The notes beneath the pieces were generated by a model. It ran no database searches. It saw nothing but the letters and a program-made list of their open reading frames with translations, and had not been told where the DNA came from. 64,000 nucleotides of DNA, taken from NCBI RefSeq assembly GCF_000001735.4, contig NC_003075.7, positions 18,105,001 through 18,169,000 on the forward strand, in the 5' to 3' direction. Shown here one piece after another: positions 52,601-63,675 of this stretch. Numbering within the stretch: the stretch's first letter is position 1; each line of letters starts with the position of its first letter. The DNA is from Arabidopsis thaliana. Lineage: Eukaryota > Streptophyta > Magnoliopsida > Brassicales > Brassicaceae. The translations under genes and the position numbers were made by a program.

Positions 52601-53461
52601 ATCCGAGCTAAGCAGATCTCGTATGGCCTCATTGTAGATCTCTATAGCTGAAAACTTCACGGAAAACGCCCTTTCTTCATGCTGCAGCATCCAGATCCAA
52701 TTAGTAGTGCATAAGAAGAATAAATACCAGCATTAACTTTGGAAAAAAATTACTTATGCAACGAGGCCTGTACCTGAAATATATAGTCAAATATATCAGC
52801 CACAGCAAACTCAGTAATACCAGTCATGGTGTATGTCTTTCCACTACTCGTCTGGCCATATGCGAAAATACTACCTGTCCATCGTTACAGTCATAGAAGA
52901 ACTAAGCATATAGTTTCATCAATGTGTGCATCAGCAAAACAACGGGAAATCAAGCTTACAATTGATTCCTTTGACAACAGACAGAGCGATTTCCTTGGTT
53001 CCATCCTCGTAAACTTGTCTGGTGGGACATTCACCTCGGTAGACTTTATCTGTCACCAAAAAAAATCAAACATAAAATGGGAATCTGAGTCAGCATACGG
53101 ATGAATGGTGAGATCGTTTCAAAAAGAAAGTAGAAATTTAGAAAAGCAAAGGTCAAAGCCAGATAGAGTTAAGTTCATAAAAGAGGTTAACTATTAGTTT
53201 GAAGTTCAAGTAAGAGAGTGTGGATCTAATGTATAGAAGAGGTTTAACCGTTAGAGCACTATTGCTCTTCTTACCAAATGAATATGCAGAAGGAAAGTTC
53301 GAGCCTTCGCGCAATGTGTTTCTGTACAATATGGTGGTATCATTGATACATTCCCAATCCGCAGCTTCATTAGCGGCAATCTCTTTCTGGTTTAGAGGCC
53401 TCAATCTCACGAGAACCAGTATCTTCTCTTCTCGGGCTACAGGCATCTGTGTCTTCTCCAT
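49606..53461 (-). CDS. KIN7F: Kinesin-7 family motor protein
   Basis: A microtubule motor of the plant kinesin-7 group, related to the NACK cytokinesis kinesins. Thirteen coding exons: 53275-53461, 52960-53049, 52774-52874, 52568-52681, 52399-52480, 52186-52253, 52037-52102, 51788-51912, 51352-51691, 51152-51250, 50376-51008, 50023-50300 and 49606-49933 (2511 nt, 836 residues). The motor domain spans about residues 17-340: P-loop GQTSSGKT at 99-106, switch I NERSSRSH, switch II DLAGSE, and [15 protein letters not shown]. Coiled coil follows, then the C-terminal DUF3490-type domain ([35 protein letters not shown]). The exon 10/11 join (acceptor at 51009) is my least certain border; other acceptors there put a stop in frame. 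ATG at 53461. Matches At4g38950. Confidence 0.93.
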
Positions 53462-56400
53462 CTTCTTTAGCAAGTGCTACCAATTGCTCACCATTGGTTT
53501 GAATATTTCAGAGTAACCAGAGGAACCTTTGTTTTCCTGAAACAGTTCAAACTTAAGACCTCTAAGATTGGAGTCTTAGCATATTTACTGCAGAAAATAT
53601 ATTCAGGACTTGTGAAAGAACTTCAAAAGCAGGAAGGACCCTTATTTTCCAACTAATCACAACCATAAATAAATGGAAAAACTCAGAAATCTGATCTCAC
53701 CAAACTAAAACTAAGAGACTAAAACATGAAACATGCCTGGAGAAGGAAAAGCTTCTGTGTTGTGATGAAAGAGAACACTTGAACATTTTATATGAACCAC
53801 AAAGACACAAATAAGAGAAGACTTCTTGTCATTATAATATTAGGATTATACAAGACAGTTTACTTAGAAGGTGATCAACCACAACTGAAGAAGAAGAAGA
53901 AGAAGAAAAACAAAACAAAGATTACCGACTTTATCTGTAATGGTCACCCACTATGCTTGAGGACTAAGTCACGTTTTACCAAATCTAAACATTGTTTAAT
54001 CGAATAAGAGAGGTAATGCATGGTCCCACAGACCATGCTTCTCCTTATAAAATGCATATACATCTAGTGTAGAGAACAAAAAAATAAGTTATCATACTCT
54101 AAACTTTGAAAAGTAACTTGGATTATAATATATGTACACGCAAAATCAAACATAAAAATAATAGCTTTGTAGTTTTTGAATTCATCAATGGAGAGGGAGA
54201 CAAGGTCAGTCACAAATGCGTGTTTAAAGGTTAAAAAAAGTAACTTGGAGTTTACTTAGTCAAAACTCAATGAAACCTTATCAATTGCACCAACAGAACA
54301 TTTAATCATTATCACAAAATGCATCTCAATCTTGAACCAGAATACTAAGATTTTGCGTCTATAAAGTGCGTGTCTTGTCTACATCTCTAACAAGCAAGAT
54401 AAAGAAACATGCAAAGGAGCTGTTTTTACCTTGTGAGTGAGTTGTCTTCTTCTTCCTCCTCTAAAGGGAATAATGCGGTTCCAGAAAGAATCCTCTTGTG
54501 TCTCACTCTTCGCACTCCGAAGCTCTAAACTGCAAGCAAACATCCACTACAGAATTCAGCAATGACAACACAGATTCGAAATTTTGCAATTGTTTTGTAC
54601 TTCTCCATTAGTGACTTTATCAATGAATGACACAAACCCAAACAACAAAACCAGATTTTGAAAAAGTAACTATTATCTTTTGGGGCACATGAAAAAGGAA
54701 AGTAGTCAGAAGTAGTAATCCAAGATGTCACGGTTGAGAGAAACAACAATGTGAAGTTTTCTTCTGAAAGGGAACCCTAAAGAGTGCCGGAATTGGAAAC
54801 ACAACAGTGCTCACCGGAAAACCAAAAGAAAACAAAACGGAAAGATTTGTAAAAGAAAAAGAGAGAGAAATGACAATGTTAATCCCACCCACTTCCTCCT
54901 GCTACTGCCTACAAGTTTGGTAGTTGTTTGTTCTTCGTCGTAGTCGTCGTCGTCTTCTTCTTCTTAACTTTTGTCTGAAGGGACCACTCCATTGATTTGG
55001 TCCCAAAGATTCTCTCTTTTCTTCTATTCGCCGGTTTCTCAGACTCTCTCTCTCTCGGCTTGGGTAGTTAATGACCGGTTTACCCCTGAAACTTAATTAG
55101 GAACCTTAAACCCGCCACGTGGACCTCACACTCCACTTCATCGTAGCCCATTAGTGAGAGACCTTTTCTCCCGGCCCAGAAGGTCATAATGATATTTTGA
55201 TAACAAATATAATGGATATCTAGCCCAACATTACAAGTAAAGCCCAACATTTAGCAATGATGCACATGGCAGGCAAACTCTCTTCTTTGGATGCTCTGTT
55301 TTTTATAAAAACCATAATCTATATTTTCAACAGAAGAGAACATTGTAATTATGCAAATATTGATTCTCGTGTTTATGAATAGGGTGCGTCAAAACTTTTC
55401 TTTCAAATTTTACAAATGCCAAAGTGTCATAAAACAAGCTACAAAAGAATGTTTATGGAGGAGAGAAAGAATAAACTTTGGGATGAAAAGAAAAAAAAAC
55501 TAAGATAATTGTGAAGATGTTAGTTAAATGAAATTGAGAAGATGGGCAAGGAAATAAAAACAACATTAAACCAAGGCCACTAGTAGAGTTTTGAGAGTTG
55601 CTTTCAACTACTTCTCGACCACCAATTTTTTAAATGGCTGGTGACATTTGGCCCACCCACCTCTTTGTCTTTTTTTTTAATTCCTTTTGTGGCTCTTATT
55701 TTTTCCCCCTTTTTTATTTATTTTAGTTTATATTTTTACTTTTAAAAATAGTCACACGTCCTAAATCTTAGCACATTATGTTGCCTAAAACTATTTCAGC
55801 TGCCGTCAAAAAAAGGAAGAAAAAAAATCAGATATAGGATCCAAGAAATCATATAAAGATTGTGACAAAAAAAACTTTTTCACCAAAACAAAGGAAACAA
55901 GACAACGAATGTGTTTCAGGGAGACACATCAATGACCTCCCAGATGGCATTGAGTCTTTCGTCTTCACTTTTTAGTCGATATCATTTTTCTTTTTGTCTG
56001 ATAATGGTCTCTGATATAATGGACTTTAAACAATCTTATAACTCAAAACCATATCCACTATAAAAGATTTGGTCTTCCCAATATTTTCTCCTAAATCATA
56101 CTACACACATTTCTTGTTAGGTACTACTTTAATCATAATTTTCGTTAGTCAAAACACACAATTAAAGAAAAAAAGTAATTGATTGGAGAAATTTACTCAA
56201 AGTAGTAATTAACAGATTTTGCCTTGTCACAGCAAAGTATGCTTATTTGATACTCTCGGCGCGTGGATTTGGTCGTCGTCTCTTCTGGTCTCTCAAGCTT
56301 CTCCTCCATCGTAGAAAAAGATTTTAAAGGAGCGATTTTTATAATCTTAAATAATTTCTTCCCTTTCTTCTTCTTCTTCTAGTTCCTTGATACCAACGCG

Positions 56401-56575
56401 TAATCCTAACCCTTAATCTACTTCCTCCTTAATTAATCAGAGGTTTCTACTTATTATTTCCACTTCTCATCTCTTTCAATCGCAATCTGAGTTCTGGCTA
56501 AAGATTTTGTCTTGAAGGTGAGATTCATTGTTCCGAATAGAGTGAGAAAAAGACTTATAAGATTGAAAAAGCAAG
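53462..56575. other. Kinesin leader with introns, divergent promoter, BBX19 leader
   Basis: On the minus strand a 5' UTR intron fits 54533-54817 (CCG|GTGAGC...TTGCAG), and another donor (CAAG|GTAAAA) is at about 54429, so the kinesin transcript likely starts near 54870-54960. 55060-55250 has several GGCCC/GCCCA motifs. 55400-56250 is AT-rich without features. 56300-56575 is CT-rich BBX19 leader. No other gene is supported. Confidence 0.5.
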
Positions 56576-58045
56576 ATGCGGATTTTGTGCGATGCTTGCG
56601 AGAACGCAGCCGCAATCATCTTTTGCGCCGCCGATGAAGCTGCCCTTTGTCGCCCCTGCGATGAAAAAGTAACTTCTCTCCCAAAAAAGCTTCCTTTTTT
56701 TCTTTAACTCTCCTCTCTATCTATTGGTTGTGCTCTGATGGGTTCGTCAAAGATCAAGTCTTTGTTATCTCTGTCTGGGAATTCTCAGTTGATTTGGACC
56801 TGAGTTGATCTGGCTTTTCGATAACTTTGAGCTAAAGAAATAAGATTTTTGAGATTTGGTTTCTAGATTCTTAGGCTCTTCACATGAGATTAGATATTTC
56901 GAAGTGTAGTGAATCCGTCAAAAGAGTTCAAATAGTTGAAACCTCTTCTCTCATTTGGTGGATTAAGATGGTTCAGTTGATGAATTTACATGTTTGATTA
57001 CATGAGTGTTTGTTGCTGCGGTTTCAATGATTCTACTCTGTCATGTACATTGCAGGGAACGTTTTGTCTCCAGAGTTTGCATTTAGTAGTATTAACTTCT
57101 GGAGAAGAAAATAATCGATTTTCTGCTCTTTGCGCTTAATCCTTACTTCAGTTAGATGACTCTTAAGGGTAACACTTTATAGTCCTTCTCGAGTCATTGG
57201 TTCATCCTTCTCTACTGCAATAGCTCTTAGTAGTTTTCGGATTTTGATCGGAAATGGATTACTTCAAAGCTTTGTAATGTTTTCTTCTTTCAGGTTCATA
57301 TGTGCAACAAGCTAGCTAGTCGGCATGTACGTGTTGGTTTAGCTGAACCAAGCAATGCCCCATGCTGTGATATATGCGAAAATGCACCTGGTATGATCTC
57401 TTTACAATGAACTTCCCACACTCGTGTTTAATGTTTTCGCATATGTACATATATTGAAAAATGAAGAGAAATCTTTTGTCTGCAATGTTTTTTGTTGTGA
57501 GAACAGCCTTCTTTTACTGTGAGATAGACGGTAGTTCTCTTTGTCTGCAATGTGACATGGTAGTACATGTTGGTGGCAAGAGAACACACGGTCGGTTTCT
57601 TTTGCTGAGACAGAGAATCGAGGTTTGAATTAACTAATTGTTTCTTTCTCACGCAGACACACAATCATTTTGAGTCGATTTCTTAGTTTTAATAGTCATC
57701 TTGTGTTTATCGTTTCTTGTAGTTTCCAGGGGATAAGCCTAAAGAAAACAATACGAGGGACAATTTGCAGAACCAAAGAGTCTCTACAAATGGAAATGGT
57801 GAAGCCAATGGGAAGATTGATGACGAAATGATTGATCTAAATGCTAATCCACAAAGAGTACATGAGCCATCATCAAATAACAACGTATATGAATCCCTCT
57901 ATCCAACATATTCTCAATCTTTGTTTTTGTATTCTCAATTCGAATGTTTCTCAATGAGCAGGGGATTGATGTAAATAACGAGAACAATCACGAGCCTGCA
58001 GGCCTTGTACCAGTTGGACCCTTTAAACGAGAGTCTGAGAAGTGA
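56576..58045 (+). CDS. BBX19: Double B-box zinc finger protein
   Basis: 183 residues, five exons: 56576-56668, 57294-57390, 57507-57622, 57723-57884 and 57962-58045 (552 nt). Two tandem B-boxes: [20 protein letters not shown] (then CRPC...H) and [20 protein letters not shown] (then CLQC...H); all zinc ligands are present. No CCT domain, placing it in the BBX18-25 group. The tail is hydrophilic. BBX19 is known as a CONSTANS/COP1-linked regulator of flowering time and photomorphogenesis. Intron 1 is 625 bp, long for this gene. Matches At4g38960. Confidence 0.95.
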
Positions 58046-58713
58046 TAAGGTGAGAGAGAGAGAGAGAAAGAGACTCTTTACTCTGATTCAAAAAATCAGT
58101 TTAAGAAGAAGATTGTAAAAAGTTTCAAGAACTGGAGATTTCATGTCCGTTTTTTTTCCTTCCTTCTGATTCTTAGATCGTTGCTGGTGTAACCGAGCTT
58201 TGTTGTTGAAGAGGGAAGGTTTATGTTGTTTGTGCATTATCTTAGTTTTAAGGAATTAGCTTAAGTGCTCACATGAATGTAAGCTAATCTCTGAAATTCT
58301 AAATAATTTTATTTGTTTCTGTTTTTTTTTCTTAATAAAATCCTCTGGGAAATGGACGAAAAAGAAAGAAGACGAAAAATTGGGCCAATTAAAAGATTAA
58401 GCCCACTTAATATGCAAAGGCCCCATGAGGCTAAGCGTTGTCCTTTGAGAATTGTAAGCTTCGTGGAGACCATTTCCTCCTGTATCCTCTTTGTTCAAAA
58501 TTTAAAATTGGTTGATTATGGAATAGTTGTAGTTTCAAGTTTAAATAGATCAAGAGAGATAGATAACTTCAATATAATAGAACTTATTAAAAGGAGTAGC
58601 TAACGCAAAGTAAGCAGAGAAAATAATGATTTGACATGATTAATAACAAGCAAACTCAAAAACAAATGTGATTAAAACATCTGCTTCATCTCTTTTTTCA
58701 CAGCATCATCTCT
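58046..58713. other. Convergent 3' region of BBX19 and FBA2
   Basis: 668 bp with a (GA)n tract just after the BBX19 stop (58050-58070) and both 3' UTRs. A 96-codon frame around 58313-58603 starts with TTG-type initiation and has no coding features. Confidence 0.5.
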
Positions 58714-60659
58714 TCAATAGGTGTACCCTTTGACGAACATGCCCTCCTTAGCCTCTTCGGACTCACCCTCACCGGTGTATTTTCCGAGCTGAGCCAACGA
58801 ATTGGCCTTGGCACGGGCCAAGAGAGTGGTCTGAGCTGCGTTCACGTTCTCGGGTCTGCCGCCCCATGTTTTCAGACAAGTGTTCTGCAACGCACGTGCG
58901 TAGGAGAAGGACACGTGCCATGGGTTTGGTGCCTGGTTCATTGCGTTCAAGTTGAGTGTTGCCTCCACCTCCGACTGTCCTCCGGACAAAAACTGCAAAT
59001 AACAAAAAAAACAAGAAACAATGTTACTTCTACCTCAAGCAACCAATATTAGGCTTTGCCTCATAAAACACCTTTTCGTTGTATTGAATCGAACAATCTT
59101 TTAATTGTGAAGAGAATGAGAGAAACTTGCCATGATTCCGGGGACTGCGGGAGGGACTCTGTTGCGGAGGAGCTTGAGGGTGTAGGCGGCAACTTGTTCA
59201 GGAGTAGCTCTGTCTTTAGACTCAGCTCCGGGAGTCACCATGCTCGGTTTTAGGAGGATACCTGTGGGTAAAAGTTTCCTTAGTGATTTTTCAGACATTA
59301 TAAGTTGTATTAAGAGAAGCACTTTATAACGAATATACCTTCAAACATGACATTGTTCTGAGCAAGGTAAAAGAAAACCTCAGCCCAAACCTTCTCTGCT
59401 ACGTCGTATGTTCTGTCAATGTCGTGTTCTCCATCCAACAAGATCTCTGGCTCAACAATCGGAACCAAACCGCTGTCCTGGAAAATAAAGTCGTGTGTGA
59501 ATAGCTTGATACACTCCGATTTGACATGTTTCTTGGGATACACGCTATGTTTGTTACCTGTGAAATGGCAGCGTATCGAGCAAGACCCCAAGCAGCTTCT
59601 TTGACGGCGAGGGCAGACGGACCGTTAGGAATGCTCACGACAGTACGCCTAATCAACCATCAGAGACAATAAATCACTATGAAATCGAACCTAGGCATAT
59701 TTTTTGGTAGTAGGAAATGAAATGAGAACCGAGAGTACTAGTCTGTACCATTTGGCGAAACGCGCACCCTGTTGATAGTAAGCAGCAGTTCGAGATGATA
59801 GACCATCTAGTCCTTGGCACCATGACTCATTGTTGGATCCAACAAGTGGCACCAAACCCTAATATTCCATACACATAACTCATTAAGATTCCTCAAATTA
59901 AGCACCATGCATGTTGGTATATATACTCTACAGTCTATGCGTTTAGTTACCTTGTCGACTTTGATACCAGGGACAATGTTCTGCTCGACGAGGACGTCGA
60001 CCATTTTCTTGCCTTCGGTGGTAGACTGGTACAGAGTCTCCTCAAATAGAATTGCGCCGGAGACGTACTGTCCGAGTCCCGGTGCAGAGACCAGCAAAGT
60101 CCGGAAAGCTTGACGATTTGCCTCAGTGTTCTCTAGCCCTATCGAATCCAAACGTTTCCCGCAAGTCGCGTTTGACTCGTCCATCGCCAAGATTCCACGT
60201 CCGGGAGACGCAATAGTTTTCTACTCCACCAAAATTAAGAGAATCAAATGGAATTGCATTATAAATCAATCATATAGTATTACCAAAATCTAGATCAAAA
60301 GTTCAAAACTGAAACAAAACATCTGAAGGGTAAATTCGGTTTAAATAGATTCTGAAAAAAAAAAGTAGAAACAGGGCAAAACAGAACAACAGAATCTAGA
60401 CATTCCCATTCAAAAGGCACTTTACGAATCATGCAGATAAAACACGTGGTAGAGAAGAGAGGATATGTGTGAAGAAACTAACCGCTGTCTTAACAAGCTC
60501 ATCGGCGTAGGAGGAAGCGGCACGGACGGTGAGGGAGGTGGCACGGTTGCGGAGGACGACAGAAGCGGAAGAAGGCTGACGGAAGAGAACGCTTTGTCCC
60601 TTGACCCATTCGGATTTGTCCAACACCGGAGAAGCCTTGAGGAGTGAGGTTGATGCCAT
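58714..60659 (-). CDS. FBA2: Fructose-bisphosphate aldolase, class I, chloroplastic
   Basis: A Calvin-cycle and plastid glycolysis enzyme condensing triose phosphates. 398 residues, seven exons: 60483-60659, 59951-60220, 59749-59858, 59558-59648, 59339-59477, 59131-59261 and 58714-58992 (1197 nt). Residues 1-46 are a Ser/Arg-rich transit peptide ([18 protein letters not shown]). Catalytic landmarks: Schiff-base lysine in [21 protein letters not shown] and the C-terminal tyrosine (GYTY). Lys394 in MFVKGYTY corresponds to the C-terminal lysine known to be trimethylated in plastid aldolases. Intron 6 uses a GC donor (ATG|GCAAGT). A TATAAAT box lies at 60765-60771 on the minus strand. Matches At4g38970. 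Confidence 0.97.
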
Positions 60660-61897
60660 TTTTTTTTGTGTGTGTTATCTCTTTTCTCTGCCTTTGGTTT
60701 CTTTGAGAGACTCACAGTAAACGCTTATGACACCACCCTTATCTCTCACTCCTCCCTCTTTTGGATTTATATTTCTCTTCAGATCAGTTATTTGAGGTTC
60801 TTGTGACCTTGCCAATAATATTCCGCCACCTGGACCGTAATCTTGTATTACTCTCAATTCAAGAAATATACATACACTCCAATTTTTATCTTTTTTTTTT
60901 TCTCCGAATAGGAAATCGATACTCTTTTTATGCCCGTCGTTACATAATAATCGTTTGCCTTTACACGGATAAAAATCGAATAAAATCGAATAAGTACAGA
61001 AATAGTTAAGATTCGTTCAAGATACTGTTTCTTTAAGAAAAAACAAATTATAACGTTAGGCTACAATATTAAAAGCATATTAGCATGTAGAAAAGATGTA
61101 TAAAACCATCAAGAGTTAATATGTAGCACCGTGGACCATAATATTAATTAGTTTATAAGTTTTTTTCTTGAATTGCAAACGTCTTGTATATCACTAATTT
61201 ACTATACATATTGTCATAATGTTGAACTCCAGGACAGAAAACATAAGACAAACGCATCATTTTCAATTAAAAATAGTGGCAACAGGCTTATAAAGATACA
61301 AAGATGGTGTTTTGATAAGAGAAAGAAAAATTATGAGGTTCGTATCATTTCTAATTTTTAATTTTTAAGAGCTGCCGAGATTATTGATCAGATTAGCTAA
61401 TGTCTAAATTTGACGGTAGAGAGTTTACCACGTCAACTACACAAGAGGACCTTTGGATCCGGAAAGAGGTTTCGTTAGTCTGGGTCTCAAGTTTCTCAAC
61501 CATAGACTTATATGCTAATCCAGTGAACCCATGATTATGAAAACCTATTAAAATTTTCCTTTTTAGAATTTAGAGCCAAAGATGCGTCTGAAAGTTACAC
61601 TCAAAGAGAAAGATTTTGTGAGGACGTAGTTCCCTGCGTTTTCTTAAGGCTGAGGTTAAGTACTGGGATTTTTAAGAGATTGTGAAGTCTACATCATCAG
61701 TCGAGAGACACTGCAATCTCATCGTCATCATTGCACAACAGGTGGCCAAGTGGATGTGTAGGCACCAAATTGACCCAGTAAACCTTTCGGTCTGGTCTAG
61801 TAGCAGATTTTGAAATCTCAAACCCGGTTTGTGTCGGTTAAGGAGTAGTAAAGCAAAAGAGAGTTTGTGATGTCAAAATAAAACACATACACATAGT
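60660..61897. other. FBA2 promoter region and 3' flank of the acidic unknown gene
   Basis: 1.24 kb. Near FBA2: a TATA box at 60765-60771 and CTTATC (reverse I-box GATAAG) at 60738-60743. CCACGTC (ACGT core) occurs at about 61428-61434. The middle is AT-rich. No coding frame is supported. Confidence 0.5.
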
Positions 61898-62740
61898 TCA
61901 CTTAAAAGTTTCTGCAAGAGACAGATCCGATATTCCAGATATCAGATCATCGATATTGCTCTTCTCTGATACAACTTGATCATCATTCAGTGGCTGTGGA
62001 AGGGGCTGGACAGTGGAAGACTCATCGAGGGCCTTCTTCAGCTGCAGCACCAACCCATCTTCCTCATCATTGTCCCCCACAACCTCTAGATCCCACACTT
62101 TGAAAATCTCTTGTGAAGTTACTTTGACAGGATCCTCTGTAACATTACAATCCTCAGCATTGTCTTCAACGTATGTGCTCATGAAATCATCCTTGAATAC
62201 TTGAGACGATACTGACGCTGGTTTTTCTTCTTTAGCCTCTCCATTGCTCACTGACCCATCTTCTTCTATACTTTCAACACCTCCAAGATCTGTCTTAGAA
62301 CCGTCCGCTGGTTCACGGTTTCCATTCTCTGCTATAGACTCTGGAAAATAATAATCTTCTAAGCAATTCTTTGACGGGTCTGATTCAAAAGTTAGCATAG
62401 AGATAATCTCGCTAACTTCTTCATTCGATGAATTAGTTCTACTGTTCGCTGAACCAGCTGCTGGTTCAGATCTCCGTAGATCAATAGTCTCGGATTCAGT
62501 CATAACCTCGTCTGGAGACAGGACACCTCTTGTTCCCGTTGTTGATGAAAAAACAAACATCTCGGGATGGATATCGATGATTTCTGTTAAAGCATCTCTA
62601 AAAGTTCCCCAATTATTGTTGTCTGAATCATCTAGAAAACTGATGATGCAAGAATCAGCCCAAGCTACACATTCAGGAGAAAGATCTTCCTCGTTTCTCA
62701 CTGAAAGAGAAACCTCTGCTGCGTCTTCTCGTTCAGCCAT
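61898..62740 (-). CDS. Unknown acidic plant protein
   Basis: 280 residues from the ATG at 62740 (MAEREDAAEVSLSVRNEEDL). The open frame continues upstream to 62860, but a splice acceptor (TTGTTGTAG|CC) lies immediately before this ATG. A donor AAAG|GTTAGTC near 63112 suggests the rest is a 5' UTR intron. I recognise no domain. The N-terminal third has a conserved-looking block (SPECVAWADSCIISFLDD, WGTFRDALTEIIDIHPEMF); the rest is rich in Glu/Asp/Ser and probably disordered, ending with a short amphipathic segment (DDLISGISDLSLAETF). Order matches At4g38980. Confidence 0.85.
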   Translation of the reverse strand: MAEREDAAEVSLSVRNEEDLSPECVAWADSCIISFLDDSDNNNWGTFRDALTEIIDIHPEMFVFSSTTGTRGVLSPDEVMTESETIDLRRSEPAAGSANSRTNSSNEEVSEIISMLTFESDPSKNCLEDYYFPESIAENGNREPADGSKTDLGGVESIEEDGSVSNGEAKEEKPASVSSQVFKDDFMSTYVEDNAEDCNVTEDPVKVTSQEIFKVWDLEVVGDNDEEDGLVLQLKKALDESSTVQPLPQPLNDDQVVSEKSNIDDLISGISDLSLAETFK

Positions 62741-63675
62741 GGCTACAACAAAGCAGAGATTTGAAGTTATGATAGATGTTAGAGAACTCAGGGATAACAT
62801 ATACAAGACATCCCGGGATGGATAAAAATACCAGATTGATACTAAATACACTAATTTCAATCACTAATTATAACAAAACTAGGGTTACATGGATGTGAAT
62901 TGGATTTAGAAGCATCAACAACAAAAGTGAAATACCTTCGAATGCACAAGAATCACAGAATAAACATATATAACGAATCGAATCAAAGAGTATAAACGTC
63001 AAATACGTAAGCAGGAAAACGAAAATTCTTCTGAGCACACCTAAATCCATGACTAAGTCCAATGGATTACTGGGTACTTCAATTCAATTAACCAATTAAG
63101 GAAATGACTAACCTTTATCCACACGAGAATCCCCCAAAAAACCCTAATTTTCAGAAGAAGAAGAAAAACTAATTTTGAAATCTCTGAGAAACTGAAGAGT
63201 AAACGACGTTAAATTGTTTGGAATTTTGGATAAACTTGTACGATGCCGTTTTTGTGGTGACTTGTTTTTTGTTTTGTTTTGTTATTAATAGCCCAAATAT
63301 TTTTAGATTTACAGAAAAGCCTCATACTTTTTATTGGCCCAATGTGATCCCAAATTGTGTGACAGTAGACATTAATGTATTTGTCCTTCTGCATTTTATT
63401 TCATCAACACACAGTCAAAATTCAACATATGGTTGGTCTTAAAGAAAGCTTAAACATCGACAAAAGTTGCATTATACCCCAATTTGTTTAAAATAAAAAG
63501 AGTCTTATTATATATCCGTTAATACTTTTTTTAGTTTTTCTTTCATTATATGAATCAAGTGATACAAAAATACTCACTTTTAGATTCTGTTCGTTTTGCA
63601 CAAAAAAAAAAAGATTCTGTTCGTTGTTTAATACAACTTACTTTCTTCTGTCAAATCTTAAAAGGCAGAATCGTC
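62741..63675. other. Leader of the acidic unknown gene and GH9 3' region
   Basis: 935 bp. 62741-63200 contains the probable 5' UTR intron and first exon of the minus-strand unknown gene. 63200-63540 is AT-rich; a retroposon stub sits at 63582-63625, close to the GH9 stop codon. No further gene is seen. Confidence 0.5.
63582..63625 (+). mobile_element. Minimal poly(A) retroposon stub
   Basis: AGATTCTGTTCGTT at 63582-63595 is repeated perfectly at 63612-63625. The insert is 16 nt: TTGCAC and ten A. It has the same architecture as the CCGAC stubs but a different 3' end, so probably a different source element. Confidence 0.65.

Noticed and set aside
49606-53461. Kinesin exon 11 extending to about 51107
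   Set aside because: The open frame there is preceded by an in-frame stop and the join would break the coiled coil; the acceptor at 51009 after a pyrimidine tract fits both phase and sequence.
55804-55815. GCCGTC-A7 resembling a CCGAC-A(n) stub
   Set aside because: No duplicated flanking sequence could be found, and the core is CCGTC, not CCGAC.
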